From Dyadobacter crusticola DSM 16708 (GTDB lineage Bacteria > Bacteroidota > Bacteroidia > Cytophagales > Spirosomataceae), in contig NZ_JNJB01000006.1 in assembly GCF_000701505.1 (NCBI RefSeq), positions 124,001-188,000 on the forward strand: a stretch of 64,000 nucleotides of DNA, in the 5' to 3' direction. The notes beneath the pieces were generated by a model. The model did no database searches, had not been told where the DNA came from, and was given only the letters and a program-made list of their open reading frames with translations. Shown piece after piece: positions 37,801-44,747 of this stretch (positions are counted from its first letter, which is position 1; every line of letters starts with the position of its first letter). Made by a program: the position numbers and the translations under genes.

Positions 37801-39233
37801 ATAGGTTTGAACATCTTACCTTCAATACCCGAAAGTGACAAAATCGGGAGGTAAACGATAAGGATGATGATCTGCCCAAAAACAGCCGCATTCATCATTC
37901 GGGAAGCTGAGCTGGTTACTTCACGGTCCATTTGTTCCCGCGAAATCGCGTGCACGCCTGCATACTGGCGAGATGAATGCAAATGGTGCAATATCGCCTC
38001 CACGATAATAACTGCGCCGTCGACGATGAGTCCAAAGTCCAGCGCACCCAGGCTCATCAGGTTGCCGCTCACGCCGAATGTGTTCATCATCGCAATTGCA
38101 AAAAGCATCGACAGCGGGATCACCGAAGCGACAATGAGGCCCGCACGCAGGTTACCCAGAAAGAGTACCAGGACGAGTACCACGATCAAAGCACCTTCCG
38201 AAAGGTTTTTTTCAACAGTACCAATCGCATTGTTCACCATTTTGGTGCGGTCCAGGAAGGATTCTATTTCCAAACCTTCGGGCAGCGTTTTCTGGATTTC
38301 TGCAATGCGGTTTTTGACATTCTTGATCACATCGGAGGAGTTGCCGCCCTTCAGCATCATCACGATCCCACCAGAAAGTTCACCTTTGCCGGCCATCGTC
38401 AATGCACCGTACCGGATCGCTGATCCCAACCTTACTTCGGCAATATCACGCACAAGTACCGGCGTGCCGTTTGTATTGGTCTTAACCACGATGTGCTCAA
38501 TGTCGTCCATTGAACCAGCGAGTCCCACACTGCGGATGTACAGTACGGTAGGACCTTTTTCAATGTAGGCTCCGCCGGTGTTCTGATTGTTTTTACCCAA
38601 AGCTGTAAATACGTCGCTGATGGTCAGGTTTAATGATTTCAACTGTGCCGGGTTGACAGCCACTTCGTATTGCTTCAAATCTCCGCCGAAAGTGGATACA
38701 TCGGCAACGCCAGGCGTGCCCAGTAGCTGGCGTTTGACGATCCAGTCCTGCGTGGTGCGGAGATCGGCGAGGGAGTATTTTTTTTCGAAGCCGGGTTTGG
38801 GTTTGATCACATACTGATATATCTCGCCCAACCCAGTGGTGACAGGCGCTAGCTCGGGTGTTTCTGCATTCTCATCGATCTCAACCTGGGCGAGGCGCTC
38901 GGTGACCTGCTGCCGGGCCCAGTAAATATCCGAACCATCTTCAAAAACAATGGTAATCAGCGAAAGTCCGAAGCGGGAGAGGCTGCGGCTTTCTTTCAGG
39001 CCAGGGATGTTGCTGGTGGCTTGCTCAATGGGAAATGTGATCAGGCGTTCCACGTCTTCGGCACCCAGTGAAGGTGCGGTAGTGATTACCTGTACCTGGT
39101 TGTTCGTAATATCAGGAACTGCATCTATGGGTAGTTGCGTCACTTCATAGGTCCCGTAAGAAACCCACAGGAGCATGAAGAGCGCAATCATCAGTTTGTT
39201 ATGAACTGAAAATTGGATGATCTTATGAAGCAT
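34875..39233 (-). CDS. czcA: CzcA-type heavy-metal RND pump fused to a CzcC/TolC-like outer-membrane channel
   Basis: A 1,452-residue fusion. Residues 1 to about 1,035 are a complete HME-RND pump; the TM4 motif GALDFGLIVDGAVIIVEAIL is the CzcA type used for divalent cations (Zn, Co, Cd, Ni), not the CusA monovalent type. A hydrophobic stretch resembling a signal peptide (TVALVLMLLVFIPINTNAQA) then leads into a TolC/CzcC-like domain of about 390 residues (LPTAISIAQSKNLRLQGARL ... YIQALSSYNQAVIQLLEL). The start MLHKIIQFSVHNKLM at 39233 is preferred over 39293, which adds 20 non-homologous residues. How the channel part reaches the outer membrane is unclear; proteolytic separation at the signal-like segment is likely. 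Confidence 0.9.
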   Translation of the reverse strand: MLHKIIQFSVHNKLMIALFMLLWVSYGTYEVTQLPIDAVPDITNNQVQVITTAPSLGAEDVERLITFPIEQATSNIPGLKESRSLSRFGLSLITIVFEDGSDIYWARQQVTERLAQVEIDENAETPELAPVTTGLGEIYQYVIKPKPGFEKKYSLADLRTTQDWIVKRQLLGTPGVADVSTFGGDLKQYEVAVNPAQLKSLNLTISDVFTALGKNNQNTGGAYIEKGPTVLYIRSVGLAGSMDDIEHIVVKTNTNGTPVLVRDIAEVRLGSAIRYGALTMAGKGELSGGIVMMLKGGNSSDVIKNVKNRIAEIQKTLPEGLEIESFLDRTKMVNNAIGTVEKNLSEGALIVVLVLVLFLGNLRAGLIVASVIPLSMLFAIAMMNTFGVSGNLMSLGALDFGLIVDGAVIIVEAILHHLHSSRQYAGVHAISREQMDREVTSSASRMMNAAVFGQIIILIVYLPILSLSGIEGKMFKPMAQTVAFAILGAFILSITYVPMISAVFISRQVAHKPNWSDRIMARLEVGYQRLLIRALDFKKGLVVAAFALFGVAVFTFSQMGGEFIPQLEEGDFATETRLLVGTNLSTTIDAINRVSERLKNAYPEVEKIVSRIGSAEIPTDPMPIEGGDMIIVLKDKSEWTSAETFPELADKMAKTAQEVVPGITTGFQYPVQMRFNELMTGAKQDVVCKIFGEDLNKLATYAEQLGAISKTVAGTADWYVEKVTGMPQIVIDFNRSEIARYGLNIEDINRTINAAFAGASAGQIYEGEKKFDLVVRVGSEGRKNITDVQNLPISTPSGIQVPLYQVARIAEVEGPNQIQRENTRRRIIVGFNVRGRDVQSIVEELQKKVDAKIRFEPGYSVTYGGAFENLQQAKARLSIAVPVALLLIFLMLYFAFSSVREGALIYTAIPLSAIGGVFALALRDMPFSISAGVGFIALFGVAVLNGIVLISEFNRIKAEGLITDPRDLVLTGTRNRLRPVLMTAAVASLGFLPMALSNGAGAEVQRPLATVVIGGLITATLLTLFVLPALYLLFEGKKKLPPGTVALVLMLLVFIPINTNAQALKPVDLPTAISIAQSKNLRLQGARLNEESSRQLQSSAFDLNKTSINADIGKFNSVNSDTRFGISQTFSFPAVYTSQRRLLEANFQSAQAQTRLTELEVKTQVRQLFYEYINLAERRKLLMYADSIYNLFESKSNMRFEKGEANILEKTTAQSQRQQITNQLNLLESDLTIAIRSFNLLLQDSIQYIPQAVRPRIENLLTVQDSSVNQIPLLDFARSQQQASEFRWKNEKARLLPDLTLGYNNQSINGSQLVNGQELTYNSKNRFHYVSAGLGIPLFFKAQSAKVAAAKTDFEKTQKETAYLHAQLQTERANAQAAVLKFRQSLDYFDNQALQNAEAIIATADQQFQAGEIDFIQWTFLVNQSITIRTDYIQALSSYNQAVIQLLELTNN

Positions 39234-39333
39234 AAAGGATTGAGTATAAATACATAGCAAACGTGCTATGAGCCCGACCGGAAGTGAGCACATAGGGACG
39301 ACAGGACAGACTTATCCTGTTGTATGTAAGTAT

Positions 39334-39711
39334 TTAAACTCGCGGCGGGCGGAAGAGCGAACCCAGCGCAGCATTGTAATGCCCCTGCGGCTTGTCGGGG
39401 CCGTAATCGGCTTTCACAGGCCAGAAGGTATTTTTGAAGGTAAATGTGTTTGAAAATGGGACGAAAAGGAAGCTGGTATGCTGGATCTCAAATTTCTTGA
39501 AAGGCAGCTGCATATCCTTTTCGTCATCGTTATCGTTCAGGTCATCACCCCAATAATGCATCGACAGATAGTCTAAAAAGCTGATATCCTGGTTCAAAGC
39601 CTTATGCTCCACATAATGCCGGATCAGGGTAGGCACCTTGAAAACCTGGTACAACGAGGTCGTGTCCAGGATCAAAACGGTGAGCATGAAATGTAATATC
39701 AGCTTTTTCAC
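39334..39711 (-). CDS. Small secreted protein at the head of the metal efflux operon
   Basis: A 125-residue protein with a hydrophobic N-terminus (KKLILHFMLTVLILDTTSLY) and no recognised domain. It has an acidic patch DDLNDNDDEKDMQ near the middle and three His (VEHK, SMHYW, IQHTSF) that could bind metal; this is only a suggestion. Proteins of similar size and layout commonly precede czcCBA genes in Bacteroidota. It starts with GTG, and an 8-bp inverted repeat overlaps that start. The next gene, the CzcA-CzcC fusion, begins 100 bases downstream. Confidence 0.7.
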   Translation of the reverse strand: MKKLILHFMLTVLILDTTSLYQVFKVPTLIRHYVEHKALNQDISFLDYLSMHYWGDDLNDNDDEKDMQLPFKKFEIQHTSFLFVPFSNTFTFKNTFWPVKADYGPDKPQGHYNAALGSLFRPPRV

Positions 39712-39729
39712 GGCTCTAAAGTAGAGCCG
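39711..39729 (-). promoter_or_regulatory. Inverted repeat overlapping the start of the metal efflux operon
   Basis: CGGCTCTA and TAGAGCCG form a perfect 8-bp inverted repeat with a three-base centre. Its edge touches the GTG of the first operon gene. It may be an operator for a metal-responsive repressor or an RNA hairpin limiting translation. No regulator gene is adjacent. Confidence 0.45.
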
Positions 39730-39788
39730 CTTAGTTGCTTATGCAAGTATTTGTACGAATTCCCGGTTGATTATGTCTCCCGCGGGCA

Positions 39789-41219
39789 CTAAAGATTGGC
39801 GTAAGCGGAGACGAATGCGATCCAGTCAGATCCAAATGGGACGGTCAGGTATTTTCCCTGCGGTGTAATGAGGATTTTGGTTGGATAGCCGGTAACAGGA
39901 TAAGTTTTCTCGATCTGTTTGTCGGACATTGCAACCGGAAACGACAGCTTCTTTTCTTCCATGTATGATGCCACTTTCGCCTCGGTGTCGCGGCATGCGA
40001 TAGTGAGCAGGGAAATCGTCTCCGGTTTTTTCAAGATCGTATTCTGATAAAATTGCTGCAAATCGGGATGTTCTCCCCGGCACGGGCCGCACCACGTTCC
40101 CCAAAAATCAATCAATACCCATTTACCTTTCACCTTTTCAGTTGAGAAAACGGACTTATCTGTCATTTCAAGTGCAAATGCCGGAGCTGAGCTGCCGCGC
40201 TCATTGATGCTCTGCAGCCAATACGTATCGAAATTGCTGTCATTATGATGAACGACCGTATAGAGCTTTTTCAACTCATTTTTATGGTCCGGATCGTCGA
40301 GCGCCATCTTGAGCAGCAGCGGCAATGCAAGCTTTTCATTCCCCGGCTGGCTGCGCAGGTACTGGTAGTAATCATTTTGAAATCCATTCCTGAAATTTCC
40401 AAAGAGCAGCACACTGTCGTCGAAGTATGCAGCGGCGCGGTTTCTGTCCGCAAGATCGGGACTGAATTCATAACCCAATTGAAGGTGACGCTGTTTTTCT
40501 CCGCCTTCTGCGTTTTCCGACGCGAGGTAATTAGTGGCGGCTAACATAAAACGGTGCCACGCGCGGTGGTTACTTTGTACCGAAGCAGTTCCGGTGGCCG
40601 GCTCAGCAAGCTGGCTTTTCAACTTTTCGTCTATTGTATTGAGCAACCGAGCCGCTAGCGGTCTTAATGTGGTGTTTTGCTTAACAATCTGGTAAATCTG
40701 CAAACCATAACGCCCTGACCTGTATTTGTAAATATCTCCTGAGAGTTCAGTTTCAATGAATGCATTTGTCAGCCTGCGCAGCGCAGCAGAATCTGCGCTT
40801 GCGTCCTGGATCTGGCTGTACTTATACAAAGGTGCAATGCACCGGGTCAGGAGCTTATTGTTATCTCCGGCCATTTGCGCGATCAGCTGCTTTGTAAATG
40901 GCTGCATCTTACGCTGGTAGCTTAGTTTGGCTGTGTCTGACTTGTCAAGGAGCGCGGGATCAAGGATTCCCAGCGCGAGATTATTGTGGATCATGTCTGT
41001 CAGCAGTGGCGCGAAGATGGTGTCCGATGCAAGTTCTTTTGCAAAGTGCCTGGCTGAGTCGAGGTTAGGGCGGGTTTGCGTGAAGTGGATAAACTGGTCG
41101 AATGCATTGAAGGCCGCCTGTGCCTTTTCAGCGGACTGCGCCTGTGCCGGGGTGGCTGTTAAGCCGATCAGCAATGTAAGTGCATAAAACAGGACGGAGT
41201 AGATTTTTGCTTTTTTCAT
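39789..41219 (-). CDS. TlpA-type periplasmic thiol-disulfide protein with large N-terminal domain
   Basis: A 476-residue exported protein (signal peptide ending PAQA-QS). The C-terminal thioredoxin-fold domain (about 345-476) has the redox motif WGTWCGPCRGEHPDL with Cys377 and Cys380, and the cis-Pro segment VTGYPTKILITPQGK. The N-terminal 310 residues are mainly helical, of unknown function. TlpA/ResA-like proteins reduce disulfides in the periplasm, often for cytochrome or envelope protein maturation. Such N-terminally extended forms are common in Bacteroidota. It is in the same direction as the efflux operon and 77 bases upstream of it, but co-transcription is uncertain. Confidence 0.88.
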   Translation of the reverse strand: MKKAKIYSVLFYALTLLIGLTATPAQAQSAEKAQAAFNAFDQFIHFTQTRPNLDSARHFAKELASDTIFAPLLTDMIHNNLALGILDPALLDKSDTAKLSYQRKMQPFTKQLIAQMAGDNNKLLTRCIAPLYKYSQIQDASADSAALRRLTNAFIETELSGDIYKYRSGRYGLQIYQIVKQNTTLRPLAARLLNTIDEKLKSQLAEPATGTASVQSNHRAWHRFMLAATNYLASENAEGGEKQRHLQLGYEFSPDLADRNRAAAYFDDSVLLFGNFRNGFQNDYYQYLRSQPGNEKLALPLLLKMALDDPDHKNELKKLYTVVHHNDSNFDTYWLQSINERGSSAPAFALEMTDKSVFSTEKVKGKWVLIDFWGTWCGPCRGEHPDLQQFYQNTILKKPETISLLTIACRDTEAKVASYMEEKKLSFPVAMSDKQIEKTYPVTGYPTKILITPQGKYLTVPFGSDWIAFVSAYANL

Positions 41220-41348
41220 GTTGACGGAAGTTTATTTTTACACTAAACCTGAATACGCGTCAACTCTACTCTTTGTGGCTGGTGTACAGTTACTTTCGTT
41301 TAAATGGATTTAGAAAATCTGCCGACAGCGGAAGAGCAATGCGGCTAT

Positions 41349-42317
41349 TTAACCCACGTTCTTTTTAGGAAACCAGACCGTATTCCACCAGAAGTTATGC
41401 AGGTTCTGAAACTCGCTTTCCCATTTCAGCCTTGTACTGCCTTTGATCATGTAACCATTTGCCTTGTTGATATAGCTCTCCTGTATATCCTTAGGATCAT
41501 CGGAGTAGCTGAAAACAATCAGCGGAATCGCGAGCAGCCTCTGTGATATCAGGGTTTCACGAATGTTTGTCAGGAGTTCAATGCCTTTGTCGCGGGTTGG
41601 AAAGTAGAGGTCAAGCAGCACCAAATGCGGCTTTTGCTGCATAGTCGGCAGCTGGGTCTTGAAGAAATGCATTACCTGTTCTACGGAGCCCAGCTCAATC
41701 ACCTGCACGTCCGGCATCGTTTGACTGATCGCCGAATGAACAAACATCATATTATCCAGATCATCTTCTATCACTACAATGCTGGTATCACGCAGGTTGG
41801 GCTTGCCGATTGCCTCCGTCATGCCGTGGTAGGCGTGCAGGAAGCAAACATCAATGGACTGTGCCAGGTGGGTGTATTCCAGTTCTGTGACGGGTTTAAC
41901 AATGTACGCATTGATGCCAGCCTCGTAAGCCCTGGTCACGAGCTCGTTGGTGGAAGTTGTGGACATCATCAGGATCGGAATATGCTGCGCGCGCACGTCG
42001 GCTTTCAACAGCGGAAGCGTTTCCAGTCCGTTCCTACGGGGCATATTCATGTCCATCAGGATCAGCACGGGGCCGTCGAACTTTTCCTGGGAAGTAATCA
42101 GCTCAACCAGCTTTTCACCGTTGCTTACCTCGATCACATTTACATCGCGGATGACGCGCTCAATAGCGTCCCGGATCAGCATCCGGTCGTCCTCATCGTC
42201 GTCGGCTAAATATATCGTTTTCAATGCGCAAGTGTTAATGTGTGAAACTAAGTCGGCGTCTCTGATTATATAAAAACAATGCCAATCCACACGCTTGCTG
42301 ACGCTAATACCCCCCAT
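41349..42317 (-). CDS. Stand-alone double-receiver protein
   Basis: Two CheY-like receiver domains and no output domain. The first (about residues 32-165) has DDDEDDRML, the phospho-acceptor in VLILMDMNMPRRNG and Lys in AYIVKPVTE. The second (about 180-300) has VVIEDDLDNM, LVLLDLYFPTRDKG and Lys in GYMIKGS. Both keep all active-site residues. Single-domain receivers of this Rcp1-like type act as phosphate shuttles or sinks for hybrid kinases. The first 31 residues show no homology; a TTG at 42224 (LKTIYLADDD) is a plausible true start, giving 291 residues. Partner kinase not known; the hybrid kinase at 30688 is a candidate only. Confidence 0.85.
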   Translation of the reverse strand: MGGISVSKRVDWHCFYIIRDADLVSHINTCALKTIYLADDDEDDRMLIRDAIERVIRDVNVIEVSNGEKLVELITSQEKFDGPVLILMDMNMPRRNGLETLPLLKADVRAQHIPILMMSTTSTNELVTRAYEAGINAYIVKPVTELEYTHLAQSIDVCFLHAYHGMTEAIGKPNLRDTSIVVIEDDLDNMMFVHSAISQTMPDVQVIELGSVEQVMHFFKTQLPTMQQKPHLVLLDLYFPTRDKGIELLTNIRETLISQRLLAIPLIVFSYSDDPKDIQESYINKANGYMIKGSTRLKWESEFQNLHNFWWNTVWFPKKNVG

Positions 42318-42446
42318 TTAAGCCGGAAACACACCCGCTTTCAGCACTGTTCTTTTTTCAATTTTGTATCCGGTAAAACAAACCGCCAAAATCCATTGGA
42401 TTCAGAGCTGGTTGTTCTTCATGGAAAACAAATTTCGGGACCAAAA

Positions 42447-42848
42447 ATGGCGGTATATCCCTTCCTGACCTTTAATGGAAATTGCGGAGAGGCAATGCGG
42501 TTTTACCAGTCTTGTTTCGGTGGTGAGCTGCGGTTCAGGTACCTTGGAGAAGCGCCTCATGGCCGCGCACTTCCGCCTGCAATGCGGCAGCTGATCGTGC
42601 AGGCAAGTCTGGTTTCGGAGAATGTCAGCATTTTTGCTTCCGATCTGGGCAATGAAGAGGGACTTTATGCAGGCAACAGCATTTCGCTGCTGATCAGTAT
42701 GCCGCGCAGCGAAATGTTGGAAGACGTATTCGGGAAACTGGCATGGCGGGGCGAGGTGATAACCCCCTTATTGCCTCAGACAGAAACCGGTCAATGGGCG
42801 ACATTGACAGACCAATATGCTGTTCAATGGATTTTTGAAGTATTGTGA
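42447..42848 (+). CDS. VOC family protein (PhnB/YjdN-like)
   Basis: A 133-residue protein of the vicinal oxygen chelate superfamily, PhnB-like subgroup: MAVYPFLTFNGNCGEAMRFY, SCFGGELRFRYLGEAPHG, VSIFASDLGNEEGLYAGNSI, WGTLTDQYGVxW-like WATLTDQYAVQWIFEV. The ATG at 42447 is chosen because homology starts there; an upstream in-frame ATG at 42279 adds 56 unlike residues. These proteins often bind a metal, but the usual ligands are partly absent in PhnB-like members and the reaction is unknown. It converges with the following NTF2-like gene, three bases apart. Confidence 0.88.
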   Translation: MAVYPFLTFNGNCGEAMRFYQSCFGGELRFRYLGEAPHGRALPPAMRQLIVQASLVSENVSIFASDLGNEEGLYAGNSISLLISMPRSEMLEDVFGKLAWRGEVITPLLPQTETGQWATLTDQYAVQWIFEVL

Positions 42849-42851
42849 TCG

Positions 42852-43322
42852 CTATTCCAGTGAATTATCGTAATACGTAAAATCCTTGGAGATCAAGCCG
42901 TTTTCTATGGTAAAGACAGTGCAGATCGGCAGTTGGAAGGTTGACTTGTCCGGTGCGGTGCCCGTGGATACGAATTCCACAATAATGTGGTTTTCACCTG
43001 ACGGGTACACATTTACGATTTCATCTTTCAGGTCTGAAATCATCTGCGCCATCTCGGCGTATTTTTTCTCGGTTTCCTGGCGGGTCTGCTTTAAAATCCC
43101 GGTGCCTAGCGAAGGATCCTTAAACTCTGCTGTTTCCGTATACATTGCTGCCATTTTCTTCCATTCATGATTATTAAAATGCTCGAAATACTGTCTTACC
43201 AGCTTCTCGTTTGCGGAGGTACCTGTACTATTTTCTTCTTGAACTGGCTTTTCAGCCTTTTCAGCGTTGTTGCAGCCAAAAGCGGCGGCCAGGAGCAGGG
43301 CAGTGAGCAGGAGATTTTTCAT
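42852..43322 (-). CDS. NTF2/SnoaL-like lipoprotein
   Basis: A 156-residue lipoprotein: MKNLLLTALLLAAAFGC with acylated Cys17, so the start at 43322 is preferred over 43376. After an acidic linker, an NTF2-like cone-fold domain covers about residues 38-156 (EKLVRQYFEHFNNHEWKKMA, YTETAEFKDPSLG, VEFVSTGTAPDKSTFQLPIC, FTIENGLISKDFTYYDN). Such domains bind small ligands or act as limited-activity isomerases or hydrolases. Function unknown. It lies between the VOC gene and a GNAT gene. Confidence 0.85.
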   Translation of the reverse strand: MKNLLLTALLLAAAFGCNNAEKAEKPVQEENSTGTSANEKLVRQYFEHFNNHEWKKMAAMYTETAEFKDPSLGTGILKQTRQETEKKYAEMAQMISDLKDEIVNVYPSGENHIIVEFVSTGTAPDKSTFQLPICTVFTIENGLISKDFTYYDNSLE

Positions 43323-43400
43323 GAAATTCGAAAATGATTTGGAGAGAAACTTGGTTTCGGGAAGATAGCAAATCATTGCCCAGGTTCAATGCGGCTACAT

Positions 43401-43841
43401 TCAGGGTAGTTCCAGATGTAGGATCGGATAAGGTTTTCCCAATCCGTCAAAAGGTGAGCGGCTCGCGATCTTGAAGCCGAGGTGCTGGTAAAAGGCAAGT
43501 GCATCGGGATTCTGTTCATTGACATCCACTTTACGAGCGCCGTTTTGCAGGGCGTGCTGCATCAGTACCTTGCCTATTCTTTTGCCAAACTGATCGGGGT
43601 GGACAAACAGCATTTCCACCGTCTCTCCCGAAACACCGCAAAAACCTAGTATGCCATTAACCGTGTCCCTGATGCAAATGAGCTGCAATGCAGCCAGGTA
43701 TTCATTCAAAACCAGCGGCCTGAAAAAAAGAATATCGGATTCAGGTAAAAAATGATGCGTGGCGCGCACCGAGGCTTCCCACAGATCGGTCAGTTCGGGA
43801 TAGTCTTCTTTTGCAGGGATCGTAAGTGTATACTGTTCCAT
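43401..43841 (-). CDS. GNAT family N-acetyltransferase (YjaB-like)
   Basis: A 146-residue acetyltransferase. Visible family features are LTDLWEASVRATHHFLPESD near the N-terminus, VEMLFVHPDQFGKRIGKVLM for acetyl-CoA-binding motif A, and VNEQNPDALAFYQHLGFKIA for motif B. The overall pattern resembles E. coli YjaB and related small GNAT enzymes. Substrate unknown. Same strand as, and 78 bases upstream of, the NTF2-like lipoprotein gene; divergent from the beta-propeller gene at 43936. Confidence 0.9.
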   Translation of the reverse strand: MEQYTLTIPAKEDYPELTDLWEASVRATHHFLPESDILFFRPLVLNEYLAALQLICIRDTVNGILGFCGVSGETVEMLFVHPDQFGKRIGKVLMQHALQNGARKVDVNEQNPDALAFYQHLGFKIASRSPFDGLGKPYPILHLELP

Positions 43842-43884
43842 TCTTCATGTTCAATTAACGGCCGAAAATAAACAATAACATCAA

Positions 43885-43918
43885 TTTAATGAGTAAGAGG
43901 AGGTGCAGACTACTTTTG
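43885..43918 (+). promoter_or_regulatory. Candidate promoter for the propeller-phosphodiesterase pair
   Basis: TACTTTTG at 43911-43918 is an exact TAnnTTTG, and TTTA at 43885-43888 lies 22 bases upstream as a weak -33 element. Transcription would start near 43925, just before the ATG at 43936, which also disfavours the in-frame start at 43903. Confidence 0.4.
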
Positions 43919-43935
43919 TCAGACAATATGATCTT

Positions 43936-44739
43936 ATGAAAATGAATCTTTTGAACCGTTTTTTATTCCTGGTGATCTTGCTCGGCGCGCCGCTGTTGAA
44001 GGCCCAGTCTCTTCGTGAGCTTGCCAGTATTCAGGTCAAAGAAGCCAAGCAGGCAGTGGCCGTTGACGGCGCTCATTTCTATGTGATCAACAACAGTACG
44101 ATCAGCAAATACAGCAAGAAAGGTAACGAGCTTGTTAAAACCTGGGATGGTGAAAAAGACGGGATCAAACACCTGAACAGTGGCGTGGTGATCAAAGGCA
44201 AGCTTTATTGCGCCAATACCAATTATCCCGAAATCCCGATGGCGAGCTCGCTGGAGATCTTTGATGTTAATTCAATGGAACATATCGGCAGTCACAGCTT
44301 TGGCATTGCATCGCACGGGTCGCTCACCTGGGTAGATCAGAAAGACGGGTTCTGGTACGCTGGGTTTGCGCATTATGCAGGCAAGGAAGCGAGTGAGGGA
44401 CGCGATGTCCGGTGGACTTCGCTCGTAAAGTTCGATATGGAATGGCGGGAGCTCGAATCCTGGGTTTTTCCCAAAAATCTGATCGCTCTTTTTACTCCCA
44501 AAAGCAATTCAGGGGGTGGCTGGGGGAACGATGGAAAACTATACTGCACCGGCCACGACCGTGGTGAGCTGTATGTACTCAAACTCCCGAAATCCGGCTA
44601 CACACTGGAACATGTAACGACACTCCCGGCACCGATCGAAGGTCAGGGGATAGCGTTTGATCATTCAGTGAAAGGTTCGGGGGTTCTCTACGGGATCAAA
44701 CGATCGGAGCAGGTAGTAACTGTTTCAGAAATAAAATAA
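43936..44739 (+). CDS. Secreted beta-propeller-like protein
   Basis: A 267-residue exported protein with signal peptide (MKMNLLNRFLFLVILLGAPL to KAQ). The body is a series of short beta units (AVAVDGAHFYVINNSTISKY, GVVIKGKLYCANTNYP, SLEIFDVNSMEHIGSHSFG, GKLYCTGHDRGELYVLKL) as in YVTN/quinoprotein-type propellers. No catalytic residues could be assigned. It ends eight bases before the phosphodiesterase gene and probably forms an operon with it. The start at 43936 begins the signal peptide and follows a good -7 box. Confidence 0.75.
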   Translation: MKMNLLNRFLFLVILLGAPLLKAQSLRELASIQVKEAKQAVAVDGAHFYVINNSTISKYSKKGNELVKTWDGEKDGIKHLNSGVVIKGKLYCANTNYPEIPMASSLEIFDVNSMEHIGSHSFGIASHGSLTWVDQKDGFWYAGFAHYAGKEASEGRDVRWTSLVKFDMEWRELESWVFPKNLIALFTPKSNSGGGWGNDGKLYCTGHDRGELYVLKLPKSGYTLEHVTTLPAPIEGQGIAFDHSVKGSGVLYGIKRSEQVVTVSEIK

Positions 44740-44747
44740 TTGTTGTT

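Noticed and set aside
37864..38568. A 234-codon plus-strand frame inside the CzcA fusion gene
   Set aside because: Antisense to conserved RND pump sequence; no recognisable protein features.
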